Positions 28,593-36,547 of a stretch of 64,000 bases of DNA are shown here, piece by piece. The notes under the pieces were generated by a model. It searched no databases. It saw only the letters and a list, made by a program, of their open reading frames with translations, and had not been told where the DNA came from. Each line of letters begins with the position of its first letter. The stretch's first letter is position 1. Position numbers and translations under genes: made by a program. Source of the DNA: Rhizobium jaguaris (GTDB lineage: Bacteria > Pseudomonadota > Alphaproteobacteria > Rhizobiales > Rhizobiaceae); assembly GCF_003627755.1 (NCBI RefSeq), contig NZ_CP032694.1, forward strand, positions 1,789,501 to 1,853,500, given 5' to 3'.

Positions 28593-29388
28593 CCGAGCCG
28601 GCAGCTCGGCCGGTCTTATCATCGCGACGGTTTGCCTCGCCGTTCTGTCCCTCGGTATTGTCGGCGCCTATGGCTGGCTGCGCTACAAGGCGAGCGGCAA
28701 TGTAGCGATCGACCAAGCCTCACTCTGCCCGGTGGACGGCCCGAAAGCGGAAACGGCGATCCTGCTCGATGTCACCGATCCGATATCGGACACAACGGCG
28801 CTCGACCTGCGTAATCAGTTCCAGAAGATCGTCGCCGATGTGCCGGTCGGCGGTGCCATCGACATCTATGCCCTGACGGAGATGGAGGGCGACCTTATCC
28901 AGACCTTCCACGGCTGCAATCCGGGAAGTGGTGCCAATGTCGACGAATGGACCAGCAACCCGCGTCTGGCGCAGGCGCGCTGGGAAAAAGGCTTCGCAAA
29001 GCCGCTCCAGGATATTGCGGGTAAACTGAGCGTCGGCGAGGCCGGCAAACAATCGCCGATCATGGCAGCCATCCAGAAGATCAATCTGGAAGTCTTTACC
29101 AACGCGCCAGCTGGCATGCCGAAACATCTCTACATCGCCTCCGACATGATCGAGCACACCGACGCCTTCTCGAACTATCGCGACGGCGCCTCCTACCAGA
29201 AATTCCAGCAGAGCTCTGCGCGCAATAAATTCCGGACGTCACTGGATGGTGTCATGATCAAGATCCTCGCCTTTCAAAGGCCGAACATGAAGTTCAGTAT
29301 GGAGGATCTTGCGAATTTCTGGGCGCAATGGATCAAGAGCAATAATGGCGATTTCGACGGCTTCGTCCGTTTGGAGGGGATACGCTGA
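28570..29388 (+). CDS. Membrane-anchored VWA-like periplasmic protein
   Basis: A 272-residue protein with a TTG start at 28570 (GGAGGG five bases upstream) inside the end of the previous gene. It has a basic N-terminus (MARRKRRSRA), one TM anchor (about 14-35), then a soluble domain with ILLDVTDPISDTTALDL and KHLYIASDMIEHTD. These resemble the first MIDAS strand and a later Asp strand of a von Willebrand A-like fold, but the strict DxSxS is not present. The stop and the next start overlap as TGATG. The domain probably faces the periplasm. The fold call is an inference. Confidence 0.68.
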   Translation: MARRKRRSRAGSSAGLIIATVCLAVLSLGIVGAYGWLRYKASGNVAIDQASLCPVDGPKAETAILLDVTDPISDTTALDLRNQFQKIVADVPVGGAIDIYALTEMEGDLIQTFHGCNPGSGANVDEWTSNPRLAQARWEKGFAKPLQDIAGKLSVGEAGKQSPIMAAIQKINLEVFTNAPAGMPKHLYIASDMIEHTDAFSNYRDGASYQKFQQSSARNKFRTSLDGVMIKILAFQRPNMKFSMEDLANFWAQWIKSNNGDFDGFVRLEGIR

Positions 29389-30425
29389 TGGCCGACGTTG
29401 AGGCGAGGCTAGCCATACGCGACTATGGGCCGATGGCCCTCTTTGCGCTGGTTACCGTCGGCGGCATGATCTTCATCTGGACGTCCAAGCTTTTGGAATG
29501 GCCGCTGCCGATCGTCACCGGCGTGCCGCTGCTGCTGATGGCGATCTACTTCCTGATCTCGCTGGCTTTCGCCGGCTTTCGTCTGCACAACGAGCAGGCG
29601 GGCGACAATCTCTACTACATGGGCTTTCTGTTCACTCTGTCGAGCCTTGGCGTATCACTCTACCTCTTTGCCGGCGAGACCTCGATCGAGACAATCGTCC
29701 GCAATTTCGGCATTGCCGTCACCTCCACCATCGCCGGCGTGACGCTGCGCATTCTCTTCAACCAGATGCGGCGCGATCCCATCGACATCGAGCGTAGCGT
29801 CCGTCACGAACTGGCCGAGATGACGCGGCGCGTGCGCACCGAACTGGACTCGTCGTCGCGCGAATTCTCCCACTACCGGCGTGTCAGCAATCAGATGCTG
29901 TCGGAAGGTTTTGAAGAGATCGCGCGTCAGGCGGAACGCAACGGCGAGGAAATTCAGAAGATCCTGGAGGTTCTGGCGAAGCAAGCGGTCAAACCCATCA
30001 ACGACACGGCAGCGCAGTTGACAGAGACGACGTCGCAACTGTCCGAGATCATTGGCAAATTCGGCACAGCCGTCGAAACCGTCGGTAAGAAACTCGAGGA
30101 GATCCGCTCGCCCGAAGACGTCGTCCGCGCCGAGCTGGCGCCGGCCATCGCCGCCATCAAGGAACTGGCGGAGGCGCAGCTGCAGCCCCTGAGGAATATC
30201 GAACAGACGCTGAGCCATATGGCGGATCTTCCGGGTAGAGCAGTCTCGTCCGAAGCCAAACTGATCGACCCGCTTTGGGTGCCGCAGGCGGAAAAACGAT
30301 CCGCTGATCCAGTTGTACCCAAGGACAATGAGGCGGTCTCGGAGACGATCGCAGCCAAATCCGCCAACAAAAACGAACCGCCGACCGATGCGGCGCCGCG
30401 CAAACGTCGGTGGCTTCCATGGTGA
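29388..30425 (+). CDS. MotA/TolQ/ExbB-like membrane protein with coiled-coil tail
   Basis: A 345-residue protein with four TM helices (about 14-32, 40-63, 76-95, 103-125). The last two read YMGFLFTLSSLGVSLYLF and FGIAVTSTIAGVTLRILF. They resemble the conserved GLLGT and ALxTTxxG helices of MotA, TolQ and ExbB channel subunits. A cytoplasmic helical/coiled-coil tail (about 130-280, starting RRDPIDIERSVRHEL) and a disordered basic C-terminus (KRRWLPW) follow. Long tails of this kind occur in ZorA. It probably forms the stator ring around the next gene product. Similarity is by pattern, not by search. Confidence 0.7.
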   Translation: MADVEARLAIRDYGPMALFALVTVGGMIFIWTSKLLEWPLPIVTGVPLLLMAIYFLISLAFAGFRLHNEQAGDNLYYMGFLFTLSSLGVSLYLFAGETSIETIVRNFGIAVTSTIAGVTLRILFNQMRRDPIDIERSVRHELAEMTRRVRTELDSSSREFSHYRRVSNQMLSEGFEEIARQAERNGEEIQKILEVLAKQAVKPINDTAAQLTETTSQLSEIIGKFGTAVETVGKKLEEIRSPEDVVRAELAPAIAAIKELAEAQLQPLRNIEQTLSHMADLPGRAVSSEAKLIDPLWVPQAEKRSADPVVPKDNEAVSETIAAKSANKNEPPTDAAPRKRRWLPW

Positions 30426-31411
30426 TGCGCGTCTCGGACAGCACGCCGAAGCTGGAGCACAAGGGCTATAACCGTGGCCTCATCCTCGGCCTGACCATGG
30501 CCGAATCCATGCTGCTGCTGGTCTTCTGCCTGCTACTGGTCGCAGCCGCTATGATTTCCACGGAGAGGAACCGCCGTCATGAAGCCGAGCAACGGCTTGC
30601 ACTCCTGGAAAAGAAACAGTCCGAGCAGACGTCGCTCATCGTGCAACTGCAATCGAAATTGATTTCCGGTGACCTCTCGGCAGCGGACCGGGCGACGCTG
30701 GAAAAGGAATGGCGCGAATTGGTGCTGGCGCGTCAGACGCTGGACAGCATGGGCGCTGATGGTACGAAGCCGGAGGATCTGCAGGACCTCGCCAAAGTCG
30801 CGGAAGTGCTGAAGCACCATGGCGTCGATCTCGCCAAGGCGCCCGACGAGGTGAGCAAGCTGCTGGCGGGCGAGGGCGGCGGAAAAGGCGCTCATGATTG
30901 GCCGCCGATCATCAATCTCGATGACGCCAAGAAGAATTATTTCCAATCGGGCAGTGCCGAATTGACCAAGACCTTTGAACGGATGCTCGACACCACGATT
31001 GCCAATGAGATAGCCAGCAATCTCAGCCTCTATGACGCTGACATCGTGGAAGTGATCGGCCACACGGACGAGCAGCGCGTATCGCGGGAAAGCTCGAACC
31101 TCGACGATACGCTAATAGGGGCAATGGATGGCAAGCTGCCGATATCGGCCGTTGAGCCTGCCGACAATGCCGGGCTGGGTCTGGCGCGCGCGATCGCCGT
31201 CGCCAATGTTCTGAAAGCCAATCCGAAGCTGAAGAACGTCACCATCCTGCCGATGTCGGCCGCCCAACTGATCCTGCCCGGCGATAGGGTTACGACGGGG
31301 CAGGCGGGCGCCGTGGAATCCCGGCGACGCATCGAAATTCGGGTACGCGGCAGGACAGCGCCCGTTGCCGTGATCAATGATGCAACGGCGCTTCCCGTCA
31401 GCGTACGCTAA
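30419..31411 (+). CDS. MotB/OmpA-like membrane protein
   Basis: A 330-residue protein (start 30419, or 30425 overlapping the previous stop). One N-terminal TM helix (LILGLTMAESMLLLVFCLLL) carries Glu29 where MotB and ZorB have the ion-carrying Asp. A coiled-coil linker (about 45-90) leads to a C-terminal OmpA-like peptidoglycan-binding domain: VEVIGHTDEQRVSRESSN, LARAIAVANVLK and ESRRRIEIRVRG. With the MotA-like gene upstream it should form an ion-driven, wall-anchored complex. It is the last gene of the operon and is convergent with the ABC-F gene 24 bases away. Confidence 0.78.
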   Translation: MVMRVSDSTPKLEHKGYNRGLILGLTMAESMLLLVFCLLLVAAAMISTERNRRHEAEQRLALLEKKQSEQTSLIVQLQSKLISGDLSAADRATLEKEWRELVLARQTLDSMGADGTKPEDLQDLAKVAEVLKHHGVDLAKAPDEVSKLLAGEGGGKGAHDWPPIINLDDAKKNYFQSGSAELTKTFERMLDTTIANEIASNLSLYDADIVEVIGHTDEQRVSRESSNLDDTLIGAMDGKLPISAVEPADNAGLGLARAIAVANVLKANPKLKNVTILPMSAAQLILPGDRVTTGQAGAVESRRRIEIRVRGRTAPVAVINDATALPVSVR

Positions 31412-31435
31412 ACGCGCTTCCAGCGCGATCGCGGC

Positions 31436-33058
31436 TCAACTCCGCAGCCCGGGCGCCTCATGGCCGGTGCGCGCCACATATTCCGTGTAGCCGCCGCCAT
31501 ATTGGTGAATGCCCTCGGGCGTCAATTCCAGCACGCGATTGGACAACGCCGCGAGGAAATGCCGGTCGTGCGAAACGAACAGCATGGTGCCTTCGTATTG
31601 CGACAGAGCCTGGATCAGCATTTCCTTCGTGTCGAGGTCCAGATGGTTCGTTGGCTCATCCAACACGAGGAGGTTTGGCGGATCGAAGAGCATCATCGCC
31701 ATGACCAGCCGCGCCTTCTCGCCGCCCGACAGCACCCGGCATTTCTTCTCGACGTCATCGCCGGAGAAACCGAAGCATCCGGCCAGCGCGCGCAACGAGC
31801 CTTGTCCCGCCTGAGGGAACTCGTGTTCGAGCTGCTGGAAGACGGTGCGTTCGCCGTCCAGCAAGTCCATGGCGTGCTGGGCGAAATACCCCATCTTGAC
31901 GCTGGCACCCAAAGCGACGCTGCCTTCATCCGGCTGCGCCGAACCCGCCACCAGCTTCAGCAAGGTGGACTTGCCGGCGCCATTGATGCCCATGATGCAC
32001 CAGCGTTCCCTGCGCCGCACCATGAAGTCCAGTCCCTCATAAATGACGCGACTGCCATACTTCTTGTGGACGCTCTTCAGGCTCACCACGTCTTCACCCG
32101 AGCGCGGCGCCGGCTGGAATTCGAAGGCGACCGTCTGGCGTCGTTTCGGCGGTTCAACCCGGTCGATCTTCTCCAGCTTCTTGACGCGGCTCTGCACCTG
32201 CGAGGCATGCGATGCGCGCGCTTTGAAGCGTTCGATGAATTTGATTTCCTTGGCCAGCATCGCCTGCTGGCGCTCGAACTGGGCCTGCTGCTGCTTCTCG
32301 TTCTGCGCCCGCTGCTGTTCGTAAAACGCGTAGTCGCCCGAATAGCTCGACAATGAACCACCATCGATCTCGATGATCTTGGTGACGATGCGGTTCATGA
32401 ACTCGCGGTCGTGCGAGGTCATCAGCAATGCGCCTTCGTAACCCCTGAGGAATTCTTCCAGCCAAATGAGGCTTTCCAGATCCAAATGGTTGCTCGGCTC
32501 GTCGAGAAGCATGACATCGGGGCGCATCAGGAGAATGCGGGCGAGCGCAACACGCATTTTCCAGCCGCCTGACAGCGCACCGACGTCGCCGTCCATCATC
32601 TCCTGGCTGAAGCTCAGGCCTGCCAGCACTTCGCGGGCGCGTCCTTCGAGGGCATAGCCGTCCAGCTCCTCATAACGCGCCTGCACTTCGCCGTAGCGCT
32701 CGATGATCCTGTCCATGTCGTCGGCCTGATCGGGATCGACCATCGCCGCTTCGAGCTCTCGCAATTCGGCGGCAACGACGCTCACCGGTCCGGCACCCTC
32801 CATGACCTCGGACACGGCGCTTCGGCCTTCCATCTCGCCGACATCCTGGTTGAAGTAGCCGATGGTCACGCCCTTATCGACGGAGACTTGCCCTTCGTCG
32901 GGCTGCTCCTGTCCCGTGATCATGCGGAAAAGCGTCGTCTTGCCGGCCCCGTTTGGACCGACGAGCCCGACGCTCTCGCCTCTGTTGAGTGCCGCGGACG
33001 CCTCGATGAAGAGGATACGGTGGCTGTTCTGCTTGCTGATATTTTCAATACGAATCAT
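31436..33058 (-). CDS. ABC-F family ATPase (YbiT/EttA-like)
   Basis: A 540-residue cytoplasmic protein with two ABC domains and no TM segments. Domain 1 has GPNGAGKTT, LSGGWKMRVALA and LLDEPSNHLDLESL. The linker (about 240-310) is Gln/Arg-rich. Domain 2 has GINGAGKST, LSGGEKARLVMA and LVLDEPTNHLDLDT. ABC-F proteins act on the ribosome E site in translation or antibiotic protection. The sequence looks closest to the YbiT-like group. Start codon ATG at 33058; the IS91-like element lies just upstream. Confidence 0.92.
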   Translation of the reverse strand: MIRIENISKQNSHRILFIEASAALNRGESVGLVGPNGAGKTTLFRMITGQEQPDEGQVSVDKGVTIGYFNQDVGEMEGRSAVSEVMEGAGPVSVVAAELRELEAAMVDPDQADDMDRIIERYGEVQARYEELDGYALEGRAREVLAGLSFSQEMMDGDVGALSGGWKMRVALARILLMRPDVMLLDEPSNHLDLESLIWLEEFLRGYEGALLMTSHDREFMNRIVTKIIEIDGGSLSSYSGDYAFYEQQRAQNEKQQQAQFERQQAMLAKEIKFIERFKARASHASQVQSRVKKLEKIDRVEPPKRRQTVAFEFQPAPRSGEDVVSLKSVHKKYGSRVIYEGLDFMVRRRERWCIMGINGAGKSTLLKLVAGSAQPDEGSVALGASVKMGYFAQHAMDLLDGERTVFQQLEHEFPQAGQGSLRALAGCFGFSGDDVEKKCRVLSGGEKARLVMAMMLFDPPNLLVLDEPTNHLDLDTKEMLIQALSQYEGTMLFVSHDRHFLAALSNRVLELTPEGIHQYGGGYTEYVARTGHEAPGLRS

Positions 33059-33349
33059 GTTTTTTACGCGAGGCCCGAAAAAGTTTCGGCGCCCTTATGC
33101 CATGTGTCGCAGGCGCTGTCGCAGCTTTTCAGCCTCATGTTCGGCTGAAAATCGTCGTCGATACCGATATCTCCGGTCTTATGCGGCAAATGCCACCAAT
33201 GACAACTTTCGGGCCCAAGGACGAAGCCGCTCGCGCGGCATTGGCGCCCGTGGTGACGGTGCAGCAACGATCTGAACGCCGTGCATTTTGTGGGTTTGCC
33301 GTCCTGGCTGAGGATTGGGGTCTTCTCAATCACCAGACAGGAGGTTCCC

Positions 33350-34237
33350 ATGACGGAGGAGAAGACGACCCCGCTGCGCGAACGGATGATCGAAGACATG
33401 CGCATCCGCGGGATGGGCGACAAAGTCCGGCAAGCCCATATTCGGGCGATCAAGGATTTCGCCGGGTTTCTGAAGCGATCTCCGGATACCGCGACACCCG
33501 ACGACCTGCGCGCCTACCAATTGCACATGACCAATGCGGGCGTCACGCCGCCGACCTTCAACGCCCGCATCGTCGCGCTGAGGTTCTTTTTCGGCATCAC
33601 CTGCGACCGCGAAGAGATGAAGCGGCATATGCAGTTCCGTCGGCAACCGCAGAAGTTGCCCGTTGTCTTGAGCGTTGAGGAGGTTTCCGACCTGCTTGTG
33701 GCGGCCCAGGGGCCGGGCCTGAAGTATCGAGCGGCGCTCAGCATCTCCTATGGCGCCGGACTGCGGGCCTCCGAAGTCTGCAACCTCAAGATCAGCGACA
33801 TCGACAGCGATCGGATGCTGATCCATGTCGAACAGGGCAAGGGACAGAAGGACCGCAAGGTGATGCTGTCGCCCCTGCTGCTGGAACTCTTGCGCGACTA
33901 TTGGCGCGAGTCACGGCCGCAGGGCTGGCTTTTTCCTGGCAAACCGAAGATCAACCCGATCTCGCCGCGGCAGCTCAACCGCGCCTTCACCGCCGCCAAA
34001 AAACTGGCCGGGATCGCCAAGCCAGCGACGCTGCACACCCTGCGGCACAGTTTTGCCACCCACCTGCTGGAAGCGAACACGGATGTGCGGGTGATCCAGG
34101 TCCTTCTGGGACACGCCAAGCTGACGACCACCGCCCGTTATATGCATGTCGCCACGAAGACGATCCGCGACACGATCAGCCCGTTCGAGACCCTGAAGAA
34201 GCTGCAGGACCAAACGCTCCGACGCGAACTGGAGTAG
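33350..34237 (+). CDS. Tyrosine recombinase/integrase of IS91-like element
   Basis: A 295-residue site-specific recombinase. It has an N-terminal SAM-like DNA-binding domain (IRGMGDKVRQAHIRAIKDFA) and a catalytic domain with Arg in YGAGLRASEVCNL, Lys in VEQGKGQKDRKV, HTLRHSFATHLLE, LLGHAKLTTTARYMHV and the nucleophilic Tyr in ARYMHV. The ATG at 33350 has a GGAGG site. It precedes the HUH transposase by ten bases, so both belong to the same element; a longer ORF from 33281 is less likely. Confidence 0.9.
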   Translation: MTEEKTTPLRERMIEDMRIRGMGDKVRQAHIRAIKDFAGFLKRSPDTATPDDLRAYQLHMTNAGVTPPTFNARIVALRFFFGITCDREEMKRHMQFRRQPQKLPVVLSVEEVSDLLVAAQGPGLKYRAALSISYGAGLRASEVCNLKISDIDSDRMLIHVEQGKGQKDRKVMLSPLLLELLRDYWRESRPQGWLFPGKPKINPISPRQLNRAFTAAKKLAGIAKPATLHTLRHSFATHLLEANTDVRVIQVLLGHAKLTTTARYMHVATKTIRDTISPFETLKKLQDQTLRRELE

Positions 34238-34247
34238 CGCCCGTCCG

Positions 34248-35441
34248 GTGATCCGGCCAAAACTGGAGATCGCCGACATCTTCCGTGCCTATGGCCCGGC
34301 GTGGCGGCGGGCCAATGCCGGGCATGTTAGCCTGACCCAGCTCAAGGTCATGGCGGCGATCGAGGCCTGCCGAACCGAGGCGCTCGGCGGGCATGTGGCA
34401 GCCTGTGCCAAATGCGGCCACCATCACATCGCCTACAATTCCTGCAAGAATCGGCACTGCCCGAAGTGCCAGGGACCCGCGGCGCGGGACTGGATGGCCG
34501 CCCGTGCCGAAGACCTGCTGCCGGTCGAGTATTTCCATGTTGTCTTCACCATCCCCGCCGAGATCGCGCAGATCGCCTATTGGAATAAGAAGACGGTCTA
34601 TGATCTTCTATTCCGGGCATCGGCGGAGACGTTGACCACCATCGCCGCCGATCCCCGGCACCTTGGCGCAAACATCGGCATGACCAGCGTGCTGCACACC
34701 TGGGGGTCGGCGCTGACCCATCACCCGCATGTGCACATCGTCGTGCCCGGCGGTGGACTGTCGCCGGATGGCACGCGCTGGATTGGCTGTCGCCCGGGGT
34801 TCCTTCTGCCCATAAAGGTTCTGTCTCGTCTGTTTCGGCGGCTGTTTCTCGAAGGACTGATGGCACTCAGTCAATCCGGGGTGCTCTGCTTCTTCGGCGA
34901 TCTAGCCCGGCTTGCAGAGGCGGATGCCTTCGCTGCCTGGCTTGCCCCCTTCCGCAAATCCGACTGGGTCGTCTACACCAAGCCCCCATTCGGCGGCCCC
35001 GAGGCCGTGCTGGCCTATCTCAGCCGCTACACGCACCGCGTGGCGATCTCGAACAGCCGCCTGATCAGCGCGAATGCCGAGGCGGTCACCTTCCGCTGGA
35101 AGGACTACCGCATCAAGACCGGTGACCGTCACAAGGTCATGCGGCTGGCCACCGACGAGTTCATCCGCCGCTTCCTAATCCACGTGCTGCCCGACGGATT
35201 CCACCGCATCCGCCACTACGGCCTGCTGGCCGGAGCAGGCCGCAAGGCCAATGTCGCAAAGATAAGGAAACTGCTCGGGACGGAAGCGCCATCACAGGAC
35301 GACACGCCAAGCGCCGAGAGCATCCCGCTCACCCTGAGGCAGCCATGCCCAGATTGCGGCGGCCCGATGCGCATCGTCGAGATATTCCGCCGTGGCCAGC
35401 GACCCAAATCCCGTGCGCCACCCCGAAAGGACGCCGCATGA
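34248..35441 (+). CDS. IS91-family HUH transposase
   Basis: A 397-residue rolling-circle-type transposase with a GTG start. It has an N-terminal zinc-binding region (CAKCGHHHIAYNSCKNRHCPKCQ), the HUH motif HHPHVHIVVPGGG, the catalytic-Tyr region AYLSRYTHRVAIS and the C-terminal CPDCGGPMRIVE zinc pair. IS91-type elements move one-ended and can carry adjacent DNA. The frame is intact. Confidence 0.93.
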   Translation: MIRPKLEIADIFRAYGPAWRRANAGHVSLTQLKVMAAIEACRTEALGGHVAACAKCGHHHIAYNSCKNRHCPKCQGPAARDWMAARAEDLLPVEYFHVVFTIPAEIAQIAYWNKKTVYDLLFRASAETLTTIAADPRHLGANIGMTSVLHTWGSALTHHPHVHIVVPGGGLSPDGTRWIGCRPGFLLPIKVLSRLFRRLFLEGLMALSQSGVLCFFGDLARLAEADAFAAWLAPFRKSDWVVYTKPPFGGPEAVLAYLSRYTHRVAISNSRLISANAEAVTFRWKDYRIKTGDRHKVMRLATDEFIRRFLIHVLPDGFHRIRHYGLLAGAGRKANVAKIRKLLGTEAPSQDDTPSAESIPLTLRQPCPDCGGPMRIVEIFRRGQRPKSRAPPRKDAA

Positions 35442-35708
35442 CGAAACGCCTGTCACATCAGCCAAGGCCGGCCCGGATCTGCGATGCATTCCGGGGTGGC
35501 GCCGATTTGCGCCAGGCAACGCCGCACACTGCAAAACCGCCGATGCGAGGCCTACGAAAGAGGAGCACCCCAACCCCGATCGCGTCATTGCAAGCCTTCG
35601 GGGCAACCCGCTTGCACCCGACGCTCCCACCGATAGCCACCTCAGAAAACCGCAGCCGCACGCTTTCCCCATAGGCGCTCCACCCAGCCCCCGCAGGCCT
35701 CCTCCTTG
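35442..35708. other. Non-coding tail of the IS91-like element
   Basis: GC-rich DNA between the transposase stop and the terminal inverted repeat. Several frames stay open here by base composition only, without ribosome binding sites. It is taken as part of the element. Confidence 0.45.
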
Positions 35709-35781
35709 GAAGGTTTTTCAACGCGGGCCGACACACGCCCAGCCGCCACCGTCACACCGCGGCCCGCATCGAAAAACCTTC
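35709..35781. repeat. Inverted repeat at the right end of the IS91-like element
   Basis: GAAGGTTTTTCAACGCGGGC plus CG (35709-35730) is inverted at 35760-35781 (from CGGCCCGCATCGAAAAACCT) with 20 of 22 positions matching, around a 29-base loop. A hairpin of this type is expected at an IS91 terminus and could also stop transcription out of the element. Confidence 0.65.
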
Positions 35782-35831
35782 ACCAAAGGAGACATTCGTC
35801 TTAGACGTTTAGACCTTGTTCACAACGATCT

Positions 35832-36461
35832 TTACCTAGCCTTGCGATCCGTATGATCTCCAGGCCATGCCCGCAACGCGACATCGACCAAGCGCTTCAG
35901 TATCTCCGTACATGCCCCATCGCAGGCCTGCGCGGACATGCCTTGAACGACAGCCGAATAGAAGCGAGCGAGACTATCGGTGTCGGTTTCCGTCGAAAGC
36001 TCGCCTTCGACCACTGCGCGATCGAAGCGCGCCTTCATGCACTGGATCGAAGCCTCTCGCCGTGCCGCTACTTCTCGGGCGACAGCCTCGTTTTCCTCGG
36101 CATGCTGGAGGACAGCATTAGAGACCATGCAGCCTCGCGGCTGGCCAGGATTAGAGAAGCCCTCGGCGACGTCGTAGAGGTAGAATTCAAGTGCGTCAAA
36201 AGCTGACATTGGCCCCTGCAGCGCCTCGGCGCGGCGCTTGGTTTCATGCTCGCTGTTGTAGTCCAGTGCCTGCCGATAGAGTTCCTCCTTTGAGCCGAAC
36301 GCGGCGTACAACGAGGGCGGAGTGACCCCCATAGCTTGAGTCAGATCGGCTATCGAGGTTCCCTCGTATCCATGCTCCCAGAAAAGCCGCGCCGCGACGC
36401 CGAGCCCGACGTCGCGATCCAACGCTCTCGGTCTGCCACGTTTCCGACGTGGTTCATCCAT
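35832..36461 (-). CDS. TetR/AcrR-family regulator
   Basis: A 209-residue repressor from the ATG at 36461 (MDEPRRKRGRPRALDRDVGL). The N-terminal HTH reads LFWEHGYEGTSIADLTQAMGVTPPSLYAAFGSKEELYRQAL. The C-terminal ligand domain (about 80-200) contains PRGCMVSNAVLQHAEENE, as in the subfamily that controls oxidoreductase genes. It is divergent from the SDR gene and separated by an AT-rich operator region. An upstream in-frame start at 36506 lies within that region and is not preferred. Confidence 0.9.
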   Translation of the reverse strand: MDEPRRKRGRPRALDRDVGLGVAARLFWEHGYEGTSIADLTQAMGVTPPSLYAAFGSKEELYRQALDYNSEHETKRRAEALQGPMSAFDALEFYLYDVAEGFSNPGQPRGCMVSNAVLQHAEENEAVAREVAARREASIQCMKARFDRAVVEGELSTETDTDSLARFYSAVVQGMSAQACDGACTEILKRLVDVALRAWPGDHTDRKAR

Positions 36462-36470
36462 TTTTATATT

Positions 36471-36534
36471 GATCCCTATAAAAATATTGACAGGCGGATT
36501 TTTCATTTATTATATGAATCGCTATAAAAATAGC
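36471..36534. promoter_or_regulatory. Probable TetR operator region between the divergent tetR and SDR genes
   Basis: GATCCCTATAAAAATATTG (36471-36489) and GAATCGCTATAAAAATAGC (36516-36534) are near-direct repeats about 45 bases apart. The second contains the dyad GCTAT-AAAA-ATAGC. They sit in a very AT-rich gap covering both promoters, so they are good candidates for repressor sites. Confidence 0.55.
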
Positions 36535-36547
36535 AACGGAGAGACTT

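Larger units (their letters stand above)
33350..35781 (+). mobile_element. IS91-like element with tyrosine recombinase (core extent)
   Basis: The element carries a tyrosine recombinase gene and an HUH-type transposase gene ten bases apart, then an inverted repeat at 35709-35781 that probably marks the replication-origin end. A GTTC at about 35818-35821 is a candidate insertion tetranucleotide. The left end lies between 33059 and 33350 and cannot be fixed by eye. Such int + tnpA pairs are known in the IS91 family. Confidence 0.72.

Noticed and set aside
27144..31411. Zorya defence system
   Set aside because: Only the MotA/MotB-like pair resembles ZorAB. No ZorC, no helicase and no nuclease gene lies on either side.
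33059..33349. Promoter-proximal gene fragment upstream of the ABC-F gene
   Set aside because: Open frames here have no start signals or motifs; the stretch probably contains the ABC-F promoter and the left end of the IS91-like element.
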